Origin: a bacterium
GTDB taxonomy: Bacteria; Desulfobacterota; Deferrimicrobia; Deferrimicrobiales; Deferrimicrobiaceae
Assembly: GCA_020056545.1 (NCBI GenBank)
Contig: JAGVHM010000030.1
Coordinates: 1 to 5,871, forward strand
Direction of reading: 5' to 3'
Length of the DNA stretch: 5,871 nt
A model generated the notes under the pieces. The model saw only the letters and a list, made by a program, of their open reading frames with translations, did no database searches and was not told where the DNA came from. Position 1 is the stretch's first letter. Every line of letters starts with the position of its first letter. Both the position numbers and the translations under genes were made by a program. Positions 1 to 5,315 of this stretch are shown in pieces.

Positions 1-1
1 C

Positions 2-1378
2 GAGGAGGGCGCATCTGCTGTCCAGGAATCTCCCGGCGGCGCGCCCCCCGATTCGCCTTCATCGACCACTTCGCCGGAAGGCGATCTGCCGGGGGCGACG
101 TTATCGCTTCACGACCCATCGGAGATCGTATCCGGGCTGTCCCGGTCCCTTCCGAAGATTCCGCTACCGGGAAACGAGGACTTCTGGGAAATCGTCCGGC
201 AGGTCACGCGCATCGCGGAACGGAAAGTACAGGATCTCGCGCGAAGGAAGGAGGACCAGCCGCTACTGTTCGGAAAGGAACCGGAAGCGATATACCACTT
301 CCTCGTCCGCAGGGCGAAGATACCTTCCTACCTGTCGAAAGGGGAGAATCTTTCGCAGGCGTTCCTTCCAGGCATCGACTACCGGGACCGTTTCAGGGGC
401 GCGCTCCTGGGAGCGGCGATAGGGGAAGCGATCGGAAGACCGGCGCAAGGGCTTTCGCCAAGGGATGTCGGCGAGCTCTACGGGAGAATAGAAGGATACG
501 CTCCGTTGCGCATGCACGGGAAAGACTACGGGACGGATACCGCGCCACCTGCCGCTCTGATCCTGGCGCGTTCGCTGCTCGTCCACGGAAGGATCGACCC
601 GGAGGAGATCGCCGCCCGGTTCGCCGCGGCCGCCGCGCGGCCCAGAAGCGCAGCCGAGGCGGAGTTCGCCGCGAACCTCGTCGACCGCGGATATCCGTGG
701 TTCGAGGCGGGGACAAGCGCGGCCGAGAGCATCCCGGCCGCCCGGATCGCCCCGCTCGCGATGCTGCGCGCGGCCGACTTCCGCAGAATGAAGCTGGAAA
801 CCGGGATCGTGGCCTCCGTCACCCATCCCAATCCGGCCTCGATCGCCGGCGCGCTGGTCCAGGCGGCCGCGGTCGCCCGCCTCCTGCATACGGAACGGGG
901 AACGCTGGACGTCCTGGGATTCGCCCGAGGGATCTCCCCCTGCATCACCGGCATAGAGCCGGACAAGGCGTCGCGCGGCCGCCAGAGCAGGCAGTCCCCC
1001 ACCCTGTTGAGGAAGCTGGGGACGGAGCTTGCCGCTCTTTTGCTGCGGCGCGCGGAAACAGAGGAAATCCAGGAAACGCTGGGGAACGGGACCGCTGTAC
1101 ACGAGGGGCTGCCGTTCGCATGGGCCTGCTTCCTCCGGTCGCCGGAGGATTTCGGTGAAACGGTACTCTCGGCCGCCAATCTCGGCAACGACGCGGAGGG
1201 GGCCGCTTCGCTGGCGGGAAGCATGTGCGGAGCGTACGTCGGTGCATCCTCCATACCGGAAAGGCTCCTTTCGGAGTTCCCGTGGAGGGACGAGGTCGTC
1301 ACGGCGGCGGACGGGCTTCTTTCCCTCGCGCGCCCGGAATCCGAGAAGGCCGGAGCGCCTTCCCCTACCTCATCATGA
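2..1378 (+). CDS. ADP-ribosylglycohydrolase (DraG/ARH)-fold protein, 5'-partial, metal site degenerate
   Basis: The frame is open from the window edge to a TGA at 1376-1378 (458 codons visible), so the true start lies outside. The TTG at 506 and ATG at 512 are internal to the domain. The fold is recognised by two landmarks: DRFRGALLGAAIGEAIG at about residues 128-144 (family form: RxxGxLxGxAxGDAxG), and NLGNDAEGAASLAGSMCGAY at about 393-412 (family form: GGDTDTxAxxAGAxxGA), followed by an IPERLL segment. Family members remove ADP-ribose from proteins or small molecules using two Mg ions. Here the usual TDDT metal motif is replaced by GTDTAPP (177-183), the second motif keeps D397 but has E at 399 and G at 400, and GDAxG has become GEAIG. 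Catalysis is therefore doubtful. Residues 1-30 form a Pro/Ser/Gly/Glu-rich linker, and about 35-125 form a charged helical region I do not recognise. The fold call is fairly secure; activity and substrate are unknown. Confidence 0.72.
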   Translation, partial: EEGASAVQESPGGAPPDSPSSTTSPEGDLPGATLSLHDPSEIVSGLSRSLPKIPLPGNEDFWEIVRQVTRIAERKVQDLARRKEDQPLLFGKEPEAIYHFLVRRAKIPSYLSKGENLSQAFLPGIDYRDRFRGALLGAAIGEAIGRPAQGLSPRDVGELYGRIEGYAPLRMHGKDYGTDTAPPAALILARSLLVHGRIDPEEIAARFAAAAARPRSAAEAEFAANLVDRGYPWFEAGTSAAESIPAARIAPLAMLRAADFRRMKLETGIVASVTHPNPASIAGALVQAAAVARLLHTERGTLDVLGFARGISPCITGIEPDKASRGRQSRQSPTLLRKLGTELAALLLRRAETEEIQETLGNGTAVHEGLPFAWACFLRSPEDFGETVLSAANLGNDAEGAASLAGSMCGAYVGASSIPERLLSEFPWRDEVVTAADGLLSLARPESEKAGAPSPTSS

Positions 1379-2513
1379 CTTCCTTGGCGATCACCAGGCG
1401 CTGGATCTGGCTGGTCCCCTCGTAGATCTGCAGGAGCTTCGCGTCGCGCATCAGCTTCTCCACCGGGTAGTCCTTCATGTAGCCGTATCCGCCGAAGATC
1501 TGGACCGCGTCGGTGGTCACGCGCATCGCCAGGTCCGCTGCGAACGCCTTGGCGAACGATGATTCCTTCGTGTTGCGTCGCCCCTGGTCGACAAGCCAGG
1601 CGCTCTTGTAGGTGAGCAGCCGGGCCGCCTCGATGTCCATCGCCATGTCGGCCAGCAGGAAATGGATCGCCTGGTTCATCGCGATCGGCATTCCGAACTG
1701 CACACGCTCCTTGGAGTATTGCATCGCAAGTTCGAACGCCGCCCGCGCCACCCCGACGGACATCGCGGCGACGGTGGGCCTGGCGTAGTCAAGCGTCTTC
1801 ATCGCTATCTTGAATCCGTCGCCCTCCTTGCCCAGAAGGTTGCCCGCGGGCACGCGCACGTCCTCGAACAGGACGTCGGCCGTGTCCGAGGCGCGTTGCC
1901 CCATCTTGTCTTCCTTTTTCCCGGGGGAGACTCCCGGCAGTGCCCGCGGCACGATGAACGCCGACAGCCCCTTGTGCCCCTTGGAGCGGTCCGTGGAGGC
2001 GAACACCAAGTACTGCGAAGCGTAGCTGCCGTTGGTGATGAAGCACTTCCTGCCGTTCATCAGGTAGAAATCCCCGTCCTTCTTCGCGGTGGTCGCAATG
2101 CCTCCAGCGTCCGAGCCCGCGCCCGGTTCCGTGAGACAGAAGGAGGCGAACCAGAATTCCCTCGCGAAGGGGGCGACGAACTCCTGCTTCTGCTCCTCCG
2201 TCCCCGCGAGAATGATCGGCGTCAGGCCCAGCCCGTTGCAGGTCAGGGAGGTAGTGATCCCCGCGCATCCCCAACCGAGCTCCTCCTCGATGAGGCAGGC
2301 CTCCAAGGCGCCCAGGCCCAGGCCTCCGTAGGATTCCGGTATGAACCCGGCCATAAGTCCCAGTTCGAACGCCTTCTGAAAGATCTCCTTCGGGAACCTC
2401 CCATCCCGGTCGCACTCCGCGGCCTTCGGGCGGATCTCGTTCGCCGCGAACTTGTGCGCCATGTCCTGCAGCGCGATCTGCTCCTCCGAAAGATCGAAAC
2501 CGATCATCGTCAT
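1365..2513 (-). CDS. Acyl-CoA dehydrogenase (FAD, medium/short-chain type)
   Basis: This 382-residue protein has the usual length for soluble acyl-CoA dehydrogenases, which form the 2,3-trans double bond of an acyl-CoA and pass electrons to electron-transfer flavoprotein. The N-terminal helical domain begins FDLSEEQ. ACAD signature 1 is LTEPGAGSD (127-135), FITN at 158-161 belongs to the flavin-binding beta domain, and signature 2 is QIFGGYGYMKDYP (338-350). The catalytic base is Glu365 in IYEGTSQIQR, the position used by medium- and short-chain enzymes rather than isovaleryl or long-chain ones. Chain length cannot be read from sequence alone. The gene overlaps the upstream FadR-type repressor by 4 bp (ATGA), implying translational coupling and shared control. 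Start choice: ATG at 2513 is coupled, but the AAGGAGG lies only 3 nt away; the third codon (ATG, 2507-2505) has 9-nt spacing and could be the real initiator. The last 14 bp overlap the convergent glycohydrolase-like gene. Confidence 0.95.
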   Translation of the reverse strand: MTMIGFDLSEEQIALQDMAHKFAANEIRPKAAECDRDGRFPKEIFQKAFELGLMAGFIPESYGGLGLGALEACLIEEELGWGCAGITTSLTCNGLGLTPIILAGTEEQKQEFVAPFAREFWFASFCLTEPGAGSDAGGIATTAKKDGDFYLMNGRKCFITNGSYASQYLVFASTDRSKGHKGLSAFIVPRALPGVSPGKKEDKMGQRASDTADVLFEDVRVPAGNLLGKEGDGFKIAMKTLDYARPTVAAMSVGVARAAFELAMQYSKERVQFGMPIAMNQAIHFLLADMAMDIEAARLLTYKSAWLVDQGRRNTKESSFAKAFAADLAMRVTTDAVQIFGGYGYMKDYPVEKLMRDAKLLQIYEGTSQIQRLVIAKEVMMR

Positions 2514-3136
2514 CTCCCTCCTTCCGAAGGTACTGAATCCTTCAAGCCGGCCGCGAAGATGCGGTAAATCTCTTCCGCCGCCTCCGCGGGGTCGTATTTC
2601 CGTTTCCGGGACAGCACATATGCGAGCGAGATCTCGTCAAGGGCGCCGAAGATCGCCCGGCGGGCAAGCGTGACGTTCAGGTCGCGCCGGAAGATCCCCT
2701 CCTTTTGACCGTCCTCCAGAATCCCGCTTATGATGTCCAGGTACTCGAGAAATTTCACCGGCACGTATTCCTTCATGAACTTGTTGCTCTGCCTCAGCTC
2801 CACCTGTAACACTTCTATGAGGCCCGCCTCCCGCACCAGCAGGTCCATGTGGTTCCTTATGAAAATCCTGAGGCGTGAAAGCGCATCCCCCCCTTCCGCG
2901 ACCCGCGCGCGGACGTCGGCCACGACCTCTCCCATCTTCTCCTCGAAAAGCGAGATAAGGAGGTCGTCCTTGTTCTTGAAGTAAAGATAGATCGTCCCGT
3001 CGGCCACGCCCGCCTGCCGGGCTATCTCCGAAATCTTGGAGTTGAAGTAGCCTTTCCGGGAAAATATCATGATTGCGGCGCGGAGGATCCGGTCCCGCTT
3101 CGCCCCTCCCCCGCCCTGTGGCCCACGCCTGGCCAT
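2510..3136 (-). CDS. fadR: TetR-family fatty-acyl-CoA-responsive repressor, Bacillus FadR type
   Basis: This TetR/AcrR-type dimeric repressor has 208 residues from the chosen start. The N-terminal DNA-binding domain (about 14-60) holds the helix-turn-helix ISEIARQAGVADGTIYLYF (35-53) followed by KNKDDLLISLF. The ligand domain carries VELRQSN (112-118) and a segment with IFGALDE, both of which I recall as conserved in Bacillus subtilis FadR (YsiA) and its relatives. These release DNA on binding long-chain acyl-CoA. A longer frame exists from ATG 3163, but those nine extra codons run through the FadR-box palindrome. ATG 3136 is preceded by GGAGG and is preferred. The stop overlaps the acyl-CoA dehydrogenase start (ATGA), so repressor and enzyme should share one mRNA. 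Family and ligand class are inferred from similarity; a short-chain or branched acyl-CoA effector is possible. Confidence 0.85.
   Translation of the reverse strand: MARRGPQGGGGAKRDRILRAAIMIFSRKGYFNSKISEIARQAGVADGTIYLYFKNKDDLLISLFEEKMGEVVADVRARVAEGGDALSRLRIFIRNHMDLLVREAGLIEVLQVELRQSNKFMKEYVPVKFLEYLDIISGILEDGQKEGIFRRDLNVTLARRAIFGALDEISLAYVLSRKRKYDPAEAAEEIYRIFAAGLKDSVPSEGGR
2517..2523 (-). promoter_or_regulatory. Ribosome binding site of the acyl-CoA dehydrogenase gene
   Basis: On the minus strand this reads AAGGAGG, a near-perfect anti-16S match inside the end of the FadR coding region. It stands 3 nt from the ATG at 2513 and 9 nt from the in-frame ATG at 2507, so it favours initiation at the latter unless coupling to the upstream stop dominates. 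Confidence 0.7.
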
Positions 3137-3140
3137 CGCG

Positions 3141-3145
3141 CCTCC
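3141..3145 (-). promoter_or_regulatory. Ribosome binding site deciding the fadR start
   Basis: GGAGG on the minus strand, 4 nt upstream of the ATG at 3136. The alternative ATG codons at 3163 and 3160 have no comparable purine-rich sequence in front of them. This site supports the shorter protein and leaves the operator palindrome in the untranslated leader. Confidence 0.6.
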
Positions 3146-3148
3146 GAT

Positions 3149-3166
3149 TGAATGAACCATCATTCA
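3149..3166. promoter_or_regulatory. FadR-box operator (TGAATGA-N4-TCATTCA)
   Basis: The plus strand reads TGAATGAACCATCATTCA: two perfect 7-bp arms around a 4-bp centre. The arms equal those of the Bacillus subtilis FadR operator consensus (TGAATGA, four bases, TCATTCA), as I know it. The site is 12 nt upstream of the preferred fadR start and just downstream of the candidate promoter hexamers, where a bound repressor would block initiation or clearance. A further AATGA at 3170-3174 pairs with TCATT at 3160-3164 as a weaker overlapping repeat. Binding by the adjacent FadR-type protein is inferred. Confidence 0.85.
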
Positions 3167-3171
3167 CTAAA

Positions 3172-3208
3172 TGAGTAGCATTTTACCGCGAGCGCTGTCA
3201 AGTGGACA
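3172..3208 (-). promoter_or_regulatory. Candidate sigma-70 promoter(s) of the fadR-acyl-CoA dehydrogenase unit
   Basis: Two readings are possible on the minus strand. One is TGTCCA (3208-3203), a 17-nt spacer, then TAAAAT (3185-3180), with a good -10. The other is a perfect TTGACA (3201-3196), an 18-nt spacer, then a weak TACTCA (3177-3172). In either case transcription would start at or close to the FadR box at 3149-3166. The start site has to be mapped to choose between them. Confidence 0.5.
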
Positions 3209-3210
3209 GC
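3194..3210. repeat. Inverted repeat GCTGTC-AAGTG-GACAGC over the -35 region
   Basis: Perfect 6-bp arms with a 5-bp centre. It coincides with both candidate -35 hexamers of the fadR promoter and lies 31 bp past the IclR stop codon. No T-run follows in either direction, so it is not a convincing intrinsic terminator. It could be a second operator or chance symmetry. Confidence 0.45.
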
Positions 3211-3240
3211 ACCGAGCATCAAGTATGTATCAGGGCTTGA

Positions 3241-4020
3241 CTACTCGCGGTAGCCGAGGCGGGTCGACAGCACCTTCGCGCAGCGCAAAACCTCGGCTCC
3301 GACCGACTGTTCGATCCTGTCGATGGAGAGGCGGTGGGCGGGGCCTGAAACGCTCAATGCCGCGATCACCTTTCGCGTGTAATCCCGAACCGGGGATGCG
3401 ATGCAGCACAGGCCGTCCTCGAACTCTTCCTGGTCGATGGCGTACTCCTTCTCCCGCACGACCCCAAGGATATTGAGAATCTCATCGGAGCTGGTGATCG
3501 TGTTCTTGGTGAATCGCGGGAGCTCCGCGTGGAACCGTTTCCTAAGCTCCTCCTCCGAATCGAAGGCGACCAGCGCCTTCCCGGCCGCCGTGGCGTGGAC
3601 CGGCATGTGGAAGCCGACACGGGAAACGACGCGAACCGTGGACGTGGTTTCCACCGCATCGAGATAAACCACTTCGTTGCCGCGTATGATGGATATGTAA
3701 CTGGTTTCGGCGGAGCTTTCGGCAAGCTCGCTGAGAATCGGCTGCGCCTGCTTCAGAAGCCCCCTCTGATGTATGAATGTCTGGCCGAGCTCGAGGCATT
3801 TGATCCCGAGCCGGTAATTGTCGTTGGTCCTGTTCTGTTCTATGTAATTCCGCGACTGCAGGGTCGCCAGTATCCTGAAAACGTTGTTCTTGTGCAGTTT
3901 AAGTTTTTTGCTCAACTCCGTCACGCCAAGTTCGTCCATCTCCCCGCGAAACTCCTCAAGGACGTCAAGGGCATGGGCGACCGACTGGATGATATAATTC
4001 GATTTATCTCGGCGTACCAT
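3241..4020 (-). CDS. IclR-family transcriptional regulator
   Basis: The 259-residue protein has the usual length for IclR regulators. The N-terminal winged helix-turn-helix (about 10-65) includes LGVTELSKKLKLHKNNVFRILATL (31-54), followed by the wing. The C-terminal effector domain carries the family signature MPVHATAAGKALVAF (139-153), ending in CCIASPVRD (205-213) and AALSVSGP (220-227). IclR proteins bind small metabolites, often carboxylic or aromatic acids, and act as repressors or activators. The effector here cannot be named. The frame extends five codons up to a GTG at 4035, but GGAGG sits 8 nt before the ATG at 4020, which is therefore the chosen start. The gene stands alone with its own promoter. 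It lies upstream of the fadR unit in the same direction, with 104 bp between, so it may or may not control that unit. Confidence 0.93.
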   Translation of the reverse strand: MVRRDKSNYIIQSVAHALDVLEEFRGEMDELGVTELSKKLKLHKNNVFRILATLQSRNYIEQNRTNDNYRLGIKCLELGQTFIHQRGLLKQAQPILSELAESSAETSYISIIRGNEVVYLDAVETTSTVRVVSRVGFHMPVHATAAGKALVAFDSEEELRKRFHAELPRFTKNTITSSDEILNILGVVREKEYAIDQEEFEDGLCCIASPVRDYTRKVIAALSVSGPAHRLSIDRIEQSVGAEVLRCAKVLSTRLGYRE

Positions 4021-4028
4021 ATCTCGAC

Positions 4029-4033
4029 CCTCC
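4029..4033 (-). promoter_or_regulatory. Ribosome binding site of the IclR-family gene
   Basis: GGAGG on the minus strand with 8-nt spacing to the ATG at 4020. It falls inside the longer GTG-initiated frame and so argues against the GTG at 4035. Confidence 0.75.
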
Positions 4034-4061
4034 ACCCATGGATGGCGCTGTTTTACCCGGA

Positions 4062-4120
4062 TAACAAAACAATGTTACATATATTCCATAAGGTTATAAC
4101 GTGTCAACTGGAAATATAAC
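4062..4120. repeat. Repeat cluster around the IclR-gene promoter (possible autoregulatory operator)
   Basis: Three small elements overlap the promoter. TATAAC occurs as a direct repeat at 4095-4100 and 4115-4120, exactly 20 bp apart (about two helical turns) and flanking the -35. The first copy is part of a perfect 8-bp palindrome, GTTATAAC (4093-4100). TAACA-N6-TGTTA (4062-4077) sits at the expected transcription start. IclR proteins often repress their own genes through such sites, but no published motif is matched here. Confidence 0.4.
4078..4107 (-). promoter_or_regulatory. Sigma-70 promoter of the IclR-family gene
   Basis: A perfect TTGACA -35 (4107-4102) and TATATG -10 (4083-4078) are separated by 18 nt on the minus strand, in AT-rich DNA. 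The predicted transcription start near 4071 gives a leader of about 50 nt before the ATG at 4020. Confidence 0.65.
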
Positions 4121-4236
4121 AGAGGAATGGTATGGAGTTGACGGTCGGCCTGCCGAGAAATGGCTGTAATTAATTGATATTATTTGAATATCAGGATATG
4201 CCTGGACTCAGTTCCTGAAAATTGACAAAATGGGTT
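4121..4236. other. AT-rich intergenic stretch with inverted repeats
   Basis: This lies between the TPR gene's stop and the IclR promoter and is clearly more AT-rich than its surroundings. It holds TGATATT-ATTTG-AATATCA (4175-4193, perfect 7-bp arms), TCAGGA-N16-TCCTGA (4191-4218, 6-bp arms sharing TCA with the former), and TCGGC-CT-GCCGA (4145-4156). None is followed by a clear T-run, so no intrinsic terminator can be called for the dapL-folK-TPR operon. No coding frame or RNA gene is supported. Confidence 0.5.
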
Positions 4237-4824
4237 TCATTTGAATTTTTGTTTGGCGTTGCCCGGCATCCCCCTCATCCGTGTGATTTCCGCTTTGAGG
4301 GAATCTCTGTACTGGTAGTTCGGAACGTTTTCCAGTAATGCTTCCCATGCTCTTATGCCCCCCTCAACGTCGCCCTTGTCGTGGAGGAGGATGATCCCCA
4401 GGTTATAGCGCGACTGGGGGTGCCGCGGGTCGATCGAGATGACCTTCTTCAGTTCTTCCACGGCCATGTCCGGGTTGCCGGACCGGCGGTAGCAGATCGC
4501 CATGTCGGTCCTCACGTTCACGTTCCGGGGATCGAGAGTCAGCGCTCTCCGGTAATGTTCGATGGCCATGAGATCCTGCCGGGTGTCGAAGTAGAGGTTG
4601 CCGATGTTGACGAGCGCCTGCAGGTTGTTCGGATCCTTCTTCAGTATCTCCTTGTAACTCTCGATCTGGGAAACGGCGTTCAGGTTGATGGTCTCCGCCT
4701 CACCCGCCGGAGGCGGCGCCTCCTTTTTCTTGCGGCACGCGACAGGGGCCGCGAGAAAAAACATCAACAAGCACAATGCCATCGCCTTCCGCTGCAGTCC
4801 CGGACCGATCCTGCTCCGTATCAT
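4237..4824 (-). CDS. TPR-repeat protein, exported, probable lipoprotein
   Basis: This 195-residue protein has a basic N-terminus (MIRSRIGPGLQRK), a hydrophobic core (about 15-29), and Cys30 in AAPVAC followed by RKKK and a short Pro-rich spacer. That looks like a signal peptide II, although the -3 residue is Pro rather than the usual Leu, so lipidation is probable rather than certain. About three tetratricopeptide repeats follow (roughly 67-100, 101-134 and 135-170), with typical NIGNLYFDTRQDLMAIEHYRRAL-like spacing and DP turns. TPRs mediate protein-protein contacts, so this is likely a periplasmic or membrane-attached scaffold. Partner and function are unknown. The start is ATG 4824: it overlaps the folK stop as ATGA and has GAGGTG 8 nt upstream. 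An in-frame ATG at 4854 lies inside folK and is not preferred. Confidence 0.88.
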   Translation of the reverse strand: MIRSRIGPGLQRKAMALCLLMFFLAAPVACRKKKEAPPPAGEAETINLNAVSQIESYKEILKKDPNNLQALVNIGNLYFDTRQDLMAIEHYRRALTLDPRNVNVRTDMAICYRRSGNPDMAVEELKKVISIDPRHPQSRYNLGIILLHDKGDVEGGIRAWEALLENVPNYQYRDSLKAEITRMRGMPGNAKQKFK

Positions 4825-5315
4825 AACGGATTCACCTCGAGGGGATCCCTGCATGCTTCCAGGAGATCCGAAATCGTTTTGCTCCCCGGCGGCACCACCG
4901 CCGATGCGGCTATTTCCGAGGCGGGCAGCAGGCAGAAGCGGCGTAACGCCATCCGGGGATGGGGAACGACGAGGTCAGGCCTGCGCACCACCTTGTCTCC
5001 AATAAGAAGTATGTCCACGTCCAGCTCCCTCGGTCCCCATCTTTCCCTAGCTTTTCTCCCCGCCGACGCCTCCACTTCCTTCACGAACGCAAGCAACCTG
5101 CCCGGCGAAAGACCGCACTTCCCGCGAACAGCGACGTTCAGGAACCGCCGCTGCCCCTTCTTTCCCCACGGCTCCGATTCATATACGCGGGAAACACGCA
5201 AGATCTCCACTTCACGGGAGAGCAGATCGATGCCTTCCCTCAGCCGTTTTTCCCGCCTCCCGACATTGCTGCCCAGGAGGAGGAGAACGTCGCCTGGTGG
5301 AAGCCCGTCTAAAAT
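4821..5315 (-). CDS. folK: 2-amino-4-hydroxy-6-hydroxymethyldihydropteridine diphosphokinase (HPPK), unusual start
   Basis: HPPK transfers diphosphate from ATP to 6-hydroxymethyl-dihydropterin in cytoplasmic folate synthesis. Numbering from the proposed start (164 residues, the usual HPPK size), the landmarks are LLLLGSN (11-17), SRVYESEPWG (42-51), RRFLNVAV (56-63), and the signature RWGPRELDVDIL (92-103), with D99 and D101 as the Mg-binding aspartates. A PHPRMALRRF segment follows. The frame has no ATG, GTG or TTG near the N-terminus; the only NTG codons upstream are a GTG at 5498 and a CTG at 5459, both deep inside the aminotransferase gene. ATT at 5315 stands 7 nt after AAGGA and gives a normal N-terminus, so AUU initiation is proposed. 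It overlaps the aminotransferase stop by 7 nt and is followed by the TPR gene through an ATGA overlap. Function is secure; the start is not. Confidence 0.92.
   Translation of the reverse strand: MLDGLPPGDVLLLLGSNVGRREKRLREGIDLLSREVEILRVSRVYESEPWGKKGQRRFLNVAVRGKCGLSPGRLLAFVKEVEASAGRKARERWGPRELDVDILLIGDKVVRRPDLVVPHPRMALRRFCLLPASEIAASAVVPPGSKTISDLLEACRDPLEVNPL
4833..4838 (-). promoter_or_regulatory. Ribosome binding site of the TPR gene
   Basis: GAGGTG on the minus strand, 8 nt before the ATG at 4824 and inside the end of folK. It decides between ATG 4824 and the in-frame ATG 4854. Confidence 0.65.

Noticed and set aside
263..1302. Long minus-strand open frames opposite the glycohydrolase-like gene
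   Set aside because: The plus-strand frame carries recognisable fold motifs and continues across the whole stretch; the opposite frames are Arg/Gly- or Ala/Ser-rich shadows.
1662..2567. 301-codon open frame on the plus strand opposite the acyl-CoA dehydrogenase gene
   Set aside because: It is a shadow of a highly conserved gene, rich in Arg and His, with no recognisable motif or credible ribosome binding site seen.
3137..3163. Longer fadR product starting at ATG 3163
   Set aside because: The nine extra codons are encoded by the FadR-box palindrome and ribosome-binding region; ATG 3136 follows GGAGG and is the better start.
3194..3240. Intrinsic terminator after the IclR gene
   Set aside because: The hairpin GCTGTC/GACAGC is short and not followed by a T-run on the minus strand; it overlaps promoter elements instead.
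3529..4119. 196-codon plus-strand frame opposite the IclR gene and its promoter
   Set aside because: It is antisense to a clear IclR protein, and its tail runs through AT-rich regulatory DNA.
4138..4175. Plus-strand TTGACG as a promoter -35
   Set aside because: The best following -10-like hexamer is at 21-nt spacing, and no plus-strand gene follows.
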